From Sporomusa sp. (lineage in GTDB: Bacteria; Bacillota_C; Negativicutes; Sporomusales; Sporomusaceae), in contig JAQSXM010000179.1 in the NCBI GenBank assembly GCA_029256645.1, positions 1 to 7,081 of the forward strand: 7,081 bases of DNA. Reading direction: 5' to 3'. The translations under genes were made by a program, and so were the position numbers. Of this stretch, positions 1-4,832 are shown piece by piece. Each line of letters starts with the position of its first letter. Within the stretch, counting starts at the first letter, position 1. Below the pieces are notes generated by a model, which worked only from the letters and a program-made list of their open reading frames with translations, was not told where the DNA came from and did no database searches.

Positions 1-659
1 GGGCCAGGCACTATCTTGGTGCGTTCTTGTTCCGGGGTGACGAGGTGTACAAGCTGGTGGGCGATCTCTCCGGCGGGGAAAAGGCGCGGCTGGCGTTATT
101 AAAGCTGATGCTGACCGGGGCTAATTTCCTTATCCTTGATGAACCGACAAATCATCTGGATATCTCGGCGCGGGAGGCTGTTGAAGAGGCGATTATGAAT
201 TTCCCGGGGACTTTCCTGACTGTTTCTCATGACCGGTATTTCCTTGATAAAGTGGCTAACCGGGTCGTCGAGCTTACTGGCGGGCTGTTGACCGAATATG
301 CCGGCAACTATAGCTACTACCGCGACAAAAAGGCAATTACGGAAAAGGAAGCAGCCCAGGCGGCCAGTCAGGCCAGTGTCCTGGAAAAGAAACAGGGCGG
401 CAGGCAGGAACGTACAGCTCAGGTCACTGCCGGCAAAGGCGGCAGCTGGCGAAAGCCGGATACGGCCCGGCTGGTCAAGAAGCTGGAAGAGGAGATTGCC
501 CTGTTAGAGCAGGAGGTCGCCTGTCTTGAGGCGCAGCTCAATGACCCGGCCAGCCATGCAGATGCCGGGCTCAGCCGGGAACTGGCTGATGCGTATGCCG
601 CACGGCAGGCCGGTCTTGATGAAAAGTATCTGGCCTGGATGGAGCTTACAGAGGAATAG
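1..659 (+). CDS. ABC-F family ATPase, C-terminal part (5' end outside window)
   Basis: The reading frame is open from the first complete codon at base 3 and ends at TAG 657-659, so only the second nucleotide-binding domain from just before its signature motif is seen. Visible motifs are LSGGEKARL (bases 66-92), the Walker B/D-loop segment FLILDEPTNHLD (bases 126-161) and the switch histidine in TVSHDRYF. No membrane segments are present, as expected for soluble ABC-F proteins that act on the ribosome (translation factors or ribosome protection) or, less often, elsewhere. After about base 430 the protein becomes charged and heptad-like (VKKLEEEIALLEQEV), matching the C-terminal coiled-coil domain found in many ABC-F members such as Uup and YdiF. 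The first ATPase domain and the linker that would decide the subfamily are missing, so no gene symbol is given. Two terminators follow directly. Confidence 0.93.
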   Translation, partial: ARHYLGAFLFRGDEVYKLVGDLSGGEKARLALLKLMLTGANFLILDEPTNHLDISAREAVEEAIMNFPGTFLTVSHDRYFLDKVANRVVELTGGLLTEYAGNYSYYRDKKAITEKEAAQAASQASVLEKKQGGRQERTAQVTAGKGGSWRKPDTARLVKKLEEEIALLEQEVACLEAQLNDPASHADAGLSRELADAYAARQAGLDEKYLAWMELTEE

Positions 660-666
660 TGGTAAC

Positions 667-690
667 GGACGCCGGTTTGGCGTCCTTTTT
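667..690 (+). terminator. Intrinsic terminator of the ABC-F gene
   Basis: Perfect 7-bp stem GGACGCC (667-673) / GGCGTCC (679-685), 5-base loop GGTTT, then TTTTT (686-690). It starts 8 bases after the ABC-F stop codon. Confidence 0.88.
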
Positions 691-696
691 GTTGGT

Positions 697-744
697 GTCG
701 GCGTGGCCCGAGTGTTGACCTGGGCCACGCCGGCTTTTGTTTTC
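697..744 (+). terminator. Second, tandem terminator hairpin
   Basis: A 10-bp perfect stem GGCGTGGCCC (700-709) / GGGCCACGCC (722-731), extended by further pairs at 697-699/732-734, has a 12-base loop and is followed by TTTTGTTTT (735-743). It lies just behind the first terminator, and its T-tract contains the -35 region of the next promoter. It probably insulates the sigma-like gene from ABC-F transcription. Confidence 0.75.
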
Positions 745-765
745 ACTCACCGGTAGTGATATGCT
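737..765 (+). promoter_or_regulatory. Extended -10 promoter for the sigma-like gene
   Basis: TGATATGCT (757-765) has the TGn extension plus a -10 of TATGCT. A weak -35 TTGTTT (737-742) lies upstream with 17-base spacing. Transcription would start near 772, leaving a leader of about 45 bases before the ATG at 818. The upstream in-frame ATG at 761 lies inside the -10 and is therefore an unlikely start. Confidence 0.5.
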
Positions 766-817
766 GGCGGCAAGCGCTAATTTAGAGGGACCGGTTCCTT
801 GCCGACAGGTGAGGATA

Positions 818-1423
818 ATGACAATAGAACAGTTGGTCATGGCGGCTCAGGCCGGTAGCGGGGATGGGACGGCGTTTGCGGAGGTGTGCCGCCGGTTTAC
901 GGGACTGGTGAACAAGTATGCTAATCAGCCGCATCTGAGCGGGATCAAAGAGGAGGCTGTAGCTGAAGGCTGGCTGGCTCTGGCAGCGGCGGTGCGGACC
1001 TATGATCAGGCAAGTGTTGTATATTTTGCCGTTTATGCCGAGAGACGGGTCAAATATGCGATCTGGAATCTGTTTAAACGGGAACGGCGGCGCTGGCAGC
1101 GGGAACTGCCGCTGACCGGTGGCGGCACAAATGAGGACGAGCCGGACGAGGCAACAGGCTTGCTTGATATTCTGGCTGCAGCCGATCATGTTGAACTGGC
1201 GGCCGAGGGTAATTTTATTAGCACTGTCATTGGGCAGGCATTGGCTGCCCTGCCGGAAAAACAACGGCTGGTTATCAGTAAAACCCTGTTGGACGACAGG
1301 CAACTGTCCGAGGTGGCAGTCGCACTTGGTGTTACGCCCCAGGCAGTCTATGGCTTGCGGCAACGGGGGCTGGCCTGTTTGAAAAAGCACTTGGGAAAAA
1401 TATTTTTTGTTTTGCCCGTTTAA
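818..1423 (+). CDS. Small sigma-70 family protein (region 2 and region 4)
   Basis: A 201-residue protein that reads as a compact RNA polymerase sigma factor. Residues about 20-95 resemble sigma region 2: an LVNKYA core, then EEAVAEGWLALAAAVRTYD, then a YAERRVKYAIWNLFKRERRRW segment rich in Arg/Lys. Residues about 142-192 are a region 4 helix-turn-helix (LAALPEKQRLVI, then LSEVAVALGVTPQAVYGLRQRG). Regions 1 and 3 are absent, as in alternative or ECF-like factors. The start at 818 is chosen because AGGTGAGG lies directly upstream (807-814) and because earlier in-frame starts overlap the promoter and terminator. Genes for DUF1659 and DUF2922 proteins follow at 45- and 40-base gaps, probably as one operon. 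From family knowledge, B. subtilis SigO is a small sigma factor in a comparable neighbourhood with yvrJ, but orthology cannot be claimed from this sequence alone. It could also act as a partner subunit rather than a complete sigma factor. Confidence 0.82.
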   Translation: MTIEQLVMAAQAGSGDGTAFAEVCRRFTGLVNKYANQPHLSGIKEEAVAEGWLALAAAVRTYDQASVVYFAVYAERRVKYAIWNLFKRERRRWQRELPLTGGGTNEDEPDEATGLLDILAAADHVELAAEGNFISTVIGQALAALPEKQRLVISKTLLDDRQLSEVAVALGVTPQAVYGLRQRGLACLKKHLGKIFFVLPV

Positions 1424-1468
1424 AAATGCAGCCTGCCGGAATGTTTAAGAGTAAGGGGGTGATTACAG

Positions 1469-1693
1469 ATGGCAGTGGTAAAAGCGCCGCAAAGCGGCAA
1501 GGTAGTCCTCAAGGTGCAGACCGGTATCAATGCAACCGGCAGCCCGGTGTTCAAACTCCGGACGTACGCTAACGTCAAGTCTGAAGCAGCTGACAGCGAT
1601 ATCTTCGCGGTAGCTGAGGGCCTGGGCAGTCTGCAGCAGCACACGCTGGTGGATATTGTCCGCCAGGACATCAACAATTTGATTAATCAGTAA
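1469..1693 (+). CDS. DUF1659 domain protein
   Basis: A 74-residue soluble protein of unknown function. It matches the DUF1659 pattern: a hydrophobic beta strand (KVVLKVQTG), then NATGSPVFKLRTYANVK, then an alanine-rich helix and a closing VDIVRQDINNLI. The ATG at 1469 is preceded by a strong ribosome binding site, AAGGGGGTGAT (1453-1463), which fixes the start. There is no signal peptide, cysteine or membrane segment. DUF1659 genes commonly sit directly before DUF2922 genes in Firmicutes, as here. The function is unknown in the family. The sigma-like gene upstream suggests shared expression. Confidence 0.85.
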   Translation: MAVVKAPQSGKVVLKVQTGINATGSPVFKLRTYANVKSEAADSDIFAVAEGLGSLQQHTLVDIVRQDINNLINQ

Positions 1694-1733
1694 CAGCCAG
1701 GGGAAGTACTGGTAAGAGAAAGGAGGGAAAGTG

Positions 1734-1946
1734 ATGATTAAAACGTTGGAAATGGTGTTCCGTACAAATGCCGGCAAGGAGGCAATCCTTAGTGTGCCTG
1801 ATCCCAAAGATGGTTTGACACTGGCTGAGGCCCAGGTTGTCATGCAAGACATTGTGACGAAGAATATTTTTAGCATTAAAGGCAGCACACTGGCGGAAAC
1901 GGTAGAGGCCCGTATTCGCAGCCGTGAAACCGTAGCTCTGGTGTAA
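1734..1946 (+). CDS. DUF2922 domain protein
   Basis: A 70-residue protein with the DUF2922 layout: KTLEMVFRTNAGKEAILSVPDPK at the N terminus, LTLAEAQVVMQDIVTKNIF in the middle, and a C-terminal segment with AETVEARIRSRETV. The function is unknown. GTG 1731 and ATG 1734 are adjacent in frame. ATG is preferred because AAAGGAGGG (1719-1727) is then spaced about 7 bases away. It is the last gene of the sigma/DUF1659/DUF2922 unit, and a strong terminator follows 10 bases after the stop. No YvrJ-type small gene, which often completes such clusters in other Firmicutes, is seen downstream. Confidence 0.85.
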   Translation: MIKTLEMVFRTNAGKEAILSVPDPKDGLTLAEAQVVMQDIVTKNIFSIKGSTLAETVEARIRSRETVALV

Positions 1947-1956
1947 GTAGTGCAAA

Positions 1957-1986
1957 CGCCCCGGTTTTGGCCGGGGCGCTTTGTTT
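1957..1986 (+). terminator. Intrinsic terminator after the DUF2922 gene
   Basis: Perfect 8-bp stem CGCCCCGG (1957-1964) / CCGGGGCG (1971-1978), loop TTTTGG, then CTTTGTTT. It ends the sigma/DUF1659/DUF2922 operon. Confidence 0.9.
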
Positions 1987-2000
1987 GTAAAAATAAAACT

Positions 2001-2028
2001 TTTAAATTGAGTATGAAACGGTTATAAT
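2001..2028 (+). promoter_or_regulatory. Promoter for a + strand RNA antisense to the 29-residue peptide gene
   Basis: A consensus -10 TATAAT (2023-2028) has TTTAAA (2001-2006) 16 bases upstream as a moderate -35. It lies just after the DUF2922 terminator and there is no + strand protein gene within the next 600 bases, so it would drive an untranslated RNA starting near 2035. Confidence 0.6.
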
Positions 2029-2040
2029 AAACATAGAACA

Positions 2041-2074
2041 TAAAAGAACGCTCCTGGTGCTAACAGGGGCGTTC
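2041..2074 (-). terminator. Minus-strand terminator of the 29-residue peptide gene
   Basis: Read on the minus strand, GAACGCCCCTG and CAGGAGCGTTC form a stem with one C-A mismatch and a 7-base loop, followed by TTTTA. It begins 14 bases after the peptide stop codon. The same sequence read on the + strand is the 5' hairpin of the candidate RNA and has no T-tract. Confidence 0.55.
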
Positions 2075-2088
2075 GGGGAATAGGGAGG

Positions 2089-2178
2089 CTAACCGCTTAG
2101 TTGCTTAATAATCCAAAAGATTATTAAAGCGAACTCGCTTGAGATTGTTAATTCAAGGTTGTTAATCTTCAAGCGCAT
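2089..2178 (-). CDS. 29-residue hydrophobic small peptide (putative)
   Basis: ATG at 2178-2176 opens a 30-codon frame ending at TAG 2091-2089. The peptide begins MRLKINNLELTISS, continues with the hydrophobic run FALIIFWII and ends KQLSG. The basic N terminus, the short membrane-seeking stretch and the final lysine suggest a membrane-associated peptide, but the hydrophobic run is short for a full span. Support is unusually strong for such a small gene. AAGGAGGTGAT, an 11-base perfect complement of the usual 16S 3' end, lies 4 bases upstream; measured from its GGAGG core the spacing is 8. An extended -10 promoter precedes it and a terminator follows. It lies wholly antisense to the candidate + strand RNA. 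I do not recognise the family. It may be a type I toxin-like or regulatory peptide, or a chance frame within a structured RNA. Confidence 0.5.
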   Translation of the reverse strand: MRLKINNLELTISSEFALIIFWIIKQLSG

Positions 2179-2182
2179 ACAA

Positions 2183-2193
2183 ATCACCTCCTT
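2183..2193 (-). promoter_or_regulatory. Perfect Shine-Dalgarno sequence of the small peptide gene
   Basis: Minus-strand AAGGAGGTGAT, followed by TTGT and the ATG at 2178. In the minus-strand mRNA the segment GAATAAGGAGG can pair with CCTCCCTATTC just past the stop codon (10 of 11 positions, one A-C mismatch). This would hide the site in the full-length transcript. Confidence 0.6.
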
Positions 2194-2203
2194 ATTCAGT
2201 TTG

Positions 2204-2230
2204 GGACGGGCTGTAATCCCGTCCTTTTCT
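2204..2230 (+). terminator. Terminator of the candidate small RNA; 5' hairpin of the minus transcript
   Basis: Perfect 7-bp stem GGACGGG (2204-2210) / CCCGTCC (2218-2224), loop CTGTAAT, then TTTTCT on the + strand. On the minus strand the same hairpin lies at the predicted 5' end of the peptide mRNA (start near 2224-2225), where a terminal stem would protect the transcript. Confidence 0.75.
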
Positions 2231-2239
2231 ATTATAACA
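2231..2239 (-). promoter_or_regulatory. Extended -10 promoter of the 29-residue peptide gene
   Basis: Minus-strand TGTTATAAT contains the TGn extension and a perfect TATAAT (2236 down to 2231). No good -35 is visible at 16-18 bases, which extended -10 promoters tolerate. The start would be near 2225, giving a leader of about 47 bases with a terminal hairpin and the Shine-Dalgarno site. Confidence 0.55.
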
Positions 2240-2266
2240 AAAAGCGCCTTTCAAAGGGTGCTTTTT
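2239..2266 (+). terminator. Second hairpin with T-tract downstream of the candidate small RNA
   Basis: AAAAAGCGCC (2239-2248) pairs with GGTGCTTTTT (2257-2266). One pair is G-U on the + strand (A-C on the minus strand), so the hairpin is better formed in + RNA. Its 3' arm supplies the T-tract. It may be a back-up terminator. Confidence 0.5.
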
Positions 2267-2273
2267 ATAGCAG

Positions 2274-2316
2274 AAACGCCCTGTTACAGAAATTCTGTAA
2301 CAGGGCGTTTGTTTTG
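2274..2316 (+). terminator. Long perfect palindrome, probable terminator (possibly bidirectional)
   Basis: An 18-base arm (2274-2291) is matched perfectly by its complement (2293-2310) around a single central A. TTTGTTTTG follows on the + side. On the minus side, TTTCTGCT follows the hairpin about 50 bases after the stop of the 43-residue gene, so it could also end that minus-strand transcript. Confidence 0.65.
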
Positions 2317-2365
2317 TACATTGCAAACTGCTTGTCATGGCCTGGTATTCACTACCCTGATCCTG

Positions 2366-2497
2366 TTAGCGGATGAGGTAGAGGAGCGTGGTAGCAATGT
2401 ACGCAGTTGAGGAGAATAAGGCTACATGAAAAACATAGGTGGCAGAGCGTGACGGCCGCTCAATGGCGCGGTTCTGAAAGTAGTGATAGGTGTACAT
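2366..2497 (-). CDS. 43-residue single-span membrane protein (hypothetical)
   Basis: The frame runs from ATG 2497-2495 to TAA 2368-2366. The protein has a polar, aromatic and basic N terminus (MYTYHYFQNRAIERPSRS) and then an unbroken hydrophobic stretch of about 24 residues (from ATYVFHVALFSS through LLYLI) ending in a single Arg. This is the layout of a one-helix membrane protein with a basic N-terminal side. No homologue is recognised and no function is proposed. An in-frame GTG at 2509 with a GAGG sequence 10 bases upstream is an alternative start that would add four residues (VKEN), and it has a somewhat better ribosome site than the ATG. An extended -10 promoter lies about 30 bases upstream, and a palindromic terminator follows. 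Third codon positions are rich in C, like those of neighbouring genes and unlike the AT-rich flanks. Confidence 0.55.
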   Translation of the reverse strand: MYTYHYFQNRAIERPSRSATYVFHVALFSSTAYIATTLLYLIR

Positions 2498-2537
2498 GTT
2501 TTCTTTCACAGTTGTTATGCCTCGCATAATGTAAATT

Positions 2538-2567
2538 ATTGTAACAATTACTCTTCTTTTGTTTAAA
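2538..2567 (-). promoter_or_regulatory. Promoter for the 43-residue membrane protein gene
   Basis: Minus-strand TGTTACAAT is an extended -10 (TACAAT at 2543-2538), and TTTAAA (2567-2562) is a possible -35 with 18-base spacing. The predicted start near 2531 leaves a leader of about 30 bases. The -10 overlaps a perfect small palindrome, ATTGTAACAAT (2538-2548), that could bind a regulator. Confidence 0.45.
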
Positions 2568-2583
2568 GTACTCCATTGTTGAT

Positions 2584-2623
2584 AAAAATCCTGCTAGAAA
2601 AATGAAAAAATGCAGGATTTTTT
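2584..2623 (+). repeat. Terminator-like hairpin upstream of recD2, possible dispersed element
   Basis: AAAAATCCTGC (2584-2594) pairs perfectly with GCAGGATTTTT (2612-2622) around a 17-base A-rich loop, and T-tracts occur on both strands. The left arm AATCCTGCTAG recurs exactly at 6266-6276 in front of the flagellar genes. An upstream in-frame ATG for recD2 (2610) lies in this hairpin and is therefore an unlikely start. The hairpin may act as a leader terminator for recD2. Confidence 0.5.
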
Positions 2624-2672
2624 GGCAGGTGTTGCGAATAAGAGAAGGAACTTATGTTTGGGAGTTAGTAGA

Positions 2673-4832
2673 GTGGATAACAAACTTGAAGGTATTGTTG
2701 AAAATATAACGTTTCAGTCAACTGACGGCAGTTTTACCGTGTTTCGCCTTAAGCCGGACGGTGATAACGGAACAGTGGCCGTTACCGGCAGCTTTCCGGC
2801 GCCGCTGGTTGGTGAGCAGGTGACTTTGACCGGCGACTGGGTGGAGCATGCCCGTTATGGACGGCAGTTTAAGGCAGGTCACTGCCAGCGGGTTGCACCT
2901 ACCTCGTTGCAGGGCATAGAACGGTTTTTGGCTTCAGGGGCGATTAAGGGCATTGGCCGGGCGATGGCCGCCCGGCTGGTTGCGCATTTTGGTGCCAGGA
3001 CGCTGGAGGTTATCGAACATTTCCCGCATCGTCTGGCAGAAGTGGAAGGCATTGGCGATAAAAAAGTGGAGCAGATCCGTAAGGCTTATGCCGAGCAGGC
3101 TGAGCTGAAAGAGGTTATGCTTTTTTTAGAGATGCATGGGGTTACCGGGGCGTATGCGGCCCGGATTTTCGCCTGTTATGGTTCAAATTCGGTAGGGGTG
3201 CTGGAGGCAGATCCTTACCGGCTGGCCGAAGAGGTAAAAGGCATTGGTTTTCGTACCGCAGACCAGATTGCGATGGCGGTCGGCTTTGACCGGGACCATC
3301 AGTCCCGGCTGGCTGCCGGGGTACAGTTTGCTTTACTGCAAACAGGTTTGGCCGGGCATTGCTGTGTGCCGGAAGCGGTGTTGACAGAAGAGACTGCGAA
3401 GCTGCTCAATGGTAACAAGGTTGATATTGCCGGTGTTGTCAGTGAACAGATCAAGCTTGGCAAACTTTATACGGAAGACTTTCATGGGATGACTCTGGTG
3501 TATCCCCGCTATCTGTACCGGGCTGAACTGGCAGTGGCTGAACGCCTGCTGAGGCTCAAGGAGGAAGCCAAGCCAATCGACGGGTTGGATAGCGATATAC
3601 TCATTGATGACTGGGAAGCAACAGGCGGGGTAACGCTGGCGGACGCGCAGCGTCAGGCTCTGGCGGCAGCCCTGTCGCATGGTGTGCTGGTATTGACCGG
3701 CGGGCCGGGCACCGGGAAAACTACGACTGTGCGTGGTATTCTGGCCCTGCTGGAAAAGCAGGGGGGGAAGATTATTCTGGGTGCCCCTACCGGCCGGGCA
3801 GCCAAGCGGCTGAGTGAAACCACCGGGAGGGAGGCCATGACCATTCACCGCCTGCTGGAGGCCGGGGGCGGGGCCGAGGATGAGCCGATGTTTGCCAGGG
3901 ATGAACATAACCCGCTGGACGCCGATGTGGTTATTGTTGATGAAACGTCGATGATGGATATGCCGTTGATGAGCTGTTTTTTGCAGGCGGTTCCTGACGG
4001 CTGCCGGGTGGTGCTGGTCGGTGATGTCGACCAGCTGCCGGCTGTGGGACCAGGCTCTGTGCTTAAAGATATTATTCGTTCAGAGTCAATCCCGGTGGTG
4101 CGCCTGACCGAGGTCTTCCGGCAGGCCGGCGAGAGTATGATTGTGCTTAACGCCCACCGGATCAACCGGGGGCGCGCACCTGAATGCGGCAGTACTGATT
4201 TTCAGTTCCGCGAACAGGCTGACAGTGAAGCGGCCGCACAGGCGGTTGTTGAGTTGTGCCAGACTGAGCTGGCTCAGGAAGGGTTTGATGTTTTGCGGGA
4301 GGTGCAGGTATTGTCGCCAATGCACCGTCAGCCCTGCGGGGTCGAGAATCTAAACAGGCTGCTGCAGGCGGCGTTAAACCCGCCTGCAGAAGGCAAGGAT
4401 TTTCTCCAGGGTGCTAATCAGATGTTGCGTGAAGGCGATAAAGTCATGCAGATTCGCAATAACTATGGCAAAAAGGTATTTAACGGCGATATTGGTACTA
4501 TTGTGGCAATTGCCGACGGCAAGGTGCTTGTGCGCTACCCGGAGGATGATGTTGTCTACGATAAAGGGGAGCATGACGAACTGACGTTGGCTTACGCTAT
4601 GAGCGTCCACAAAAGCCAGGGCAGTGAGTACCCGGTTGTCGTTATGCCGCTGACCCCGGGCCATCACATTATGCTGCAGCGCAACCTGTTGTATACGGCG
4701 GTTACCCGGGCCAAGGAGCGGGTAATCCTGCTTGGTACCCGGGCGGCACTCAATACTGCGGTGATGAGTGACCGGACCCGCCGCCGCTATTCGCTGCTGG
4801 CCGAACGCCTGCGGGGTGAAAGCCTATGCTAA
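2673..4832 (+). CDS. recD2: RecD2-type superfamily 1 DNA helicase
   Basis: A 719-residue ATP-dependent 5'-3' DNA helicase of the RecD2 (YrrC) type, which works without RecBC in DNA repair and replication fork maintenance. An N-terminal OB-like part (residues 1-75) is followed by helix-hairpin-helix repeats (GAIKGIGRAMAARLV; VEGIGDKKVEQI; VKGIGFRTADQIA). The helicase motifs follow in order: Walker A LTGGPGTGKTT (K349), motif Ia GAPTGRAAKRL, Walker B VVIVDETSMMD (D423, E424), motif III LVGDVDQLPAVG, motif IV LTEVFRQ, motif V AYAMSVHKSQGSEY and motif VI YTAVTRAKERV (R679). All catalytic residues are intact and the length is normal for the family. GTG 2673 is chosen because GGGAG lies 8 bases upstream and the protein then begins MDNKLEGIVENITFQ, as family members do. 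The in-frame TTG 2658 (behind AGAAGGAA) is an alternative. The gene overlaps comFC by 7 bases, implying co-translation. Confidence 0.95.
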   Translation: MDNKLEGIVENITFQSTDGSFTVFRLKPDGDNGTVAVTGSFPAPLVGEQVTLTGDWVEHARYGRQFKAGHCQRVAPTSLQGIERFLASGAIKGIGRAMAARLVAHFGARTLEVIEHFPHRLAEVEGIGDKKVEQIRKAYAEQAELKEVMLFLEMHGVTGAYAARIFACYGSNSVGVLEADPYRLAEEVKGIGFRTADQIAMAVGFDRDHQSRLAAGVQFALLQTGLAGHCCVPEAVLTEETAKLLNGNKVDIAGVVSEQIKLGKLYTEDFHGMTLVYPRYLYRAELAVAERLLRLKEEAKPIDGLDSDILIDDWEATGGVTLADAQRQALAAALSHGVLVLTGGPGTGKTTTVRGILALLEKQGGKIILGAPTGRAAKRLSETTGREAMTIHRLLEAGGGAEDEPMFARDEHNPLDADVVIVDETSMMDMPLMSCFLQAVPDGCRVVLVGDVDQLPAVGPGSVLKDIIRSESIPVVRLTEVFRQAGESMIVLNAHRINRGRAPECGSTDFQFREQADSEAAAQAVVELCQTELAQEGFDVLREVQVLSPMHRQPCGVENLNRLLQAALNPPAEGKDFLQGANQMLREGDKVMQIRNNYGKKVFNGDIGTIVAIADGKVLVRYPEDDVVYDKGEHDELTLAYAMSVHKSQGSEYPVVVMPLTPGHHIMLQRNLLYTAVTRAKERVILLGTRAALNTAVMSDRTRRRYSLLAERLRGESLC

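Larger units (their letters stand above)
2035..2230 (+). ncRNA. Candidate structured small RNA, antisense to the small peptide gene
   Basis: Between the TATAAT promoter and a T-tract terminator lies a stretch of about 195 bases with no convincing + strand ORF and dense secondary structure. A 5' hairpin pairs 2046-2056 with 2064-2074 over 11 bp. A long-range helix pairs 2078-2088 (GAATAGGGAGG) with 2187-2197 (CCTCCTTATTC) over 11 bp. Inside it, a hairpin pairs 2103-2113 with 2119-2130 (one bulge), and another pairs about 2136-2146 with 2164-2175 (one bulge). The terminator at 2204-2228 closes the RNA. In the 5' hairpin and the long-range helix the one imperfect position is a G-U pair in the + RNA but a C-A clash on the other strand, which favours the + strand as the folded RNA. 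It covers the whole 2089-2178 minus-strand ORF and its ribosome binding site, so it could act as an antisense regulator. I do not recognise a known RNA family. Confidence 0.5.

Noticed and set aside
782..1390. Minus-strand frame of 202 codons opposite the sigma-like gene.
   Set aside because: The + strand protein has clear sigma region 2 and 4 motifs, a promoter and a ribosome site. The reverse frame has none of these.
1463..2041. Minus-strand open frame of 192 codons across the DUF1659/DUF2922 genes.
   Set aside because: It is the antisense shadow of two well-supported genes and runs through their strong ribosome sites and the terminator. It has no recognisable domain.
2035..2230. 6S RNA as identity of the structured + strand RNA.
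   Set aside because: Size and closed helices are roughly similar, but I cannot find the typical long rod with a central open bubble. The RNA consists of a separate 5' hairpin plus a closed multi-branch domain.
2159..2410. + strand open frame of 83 codons.
   Set aside because: It has no ribosome binding site and passes through three hairpins; the minus-strand small genes and the structured RNA explain this stretch better.
2610..2672. N-terminal extension of RecD2 from ATG 2610 (21 extra residues).
   Set aside because: The ATG lies in the 3' part of a terminator-like hairpin, has no ribosome binding site, and the added residues do not look like the start of RecD2 proteins.
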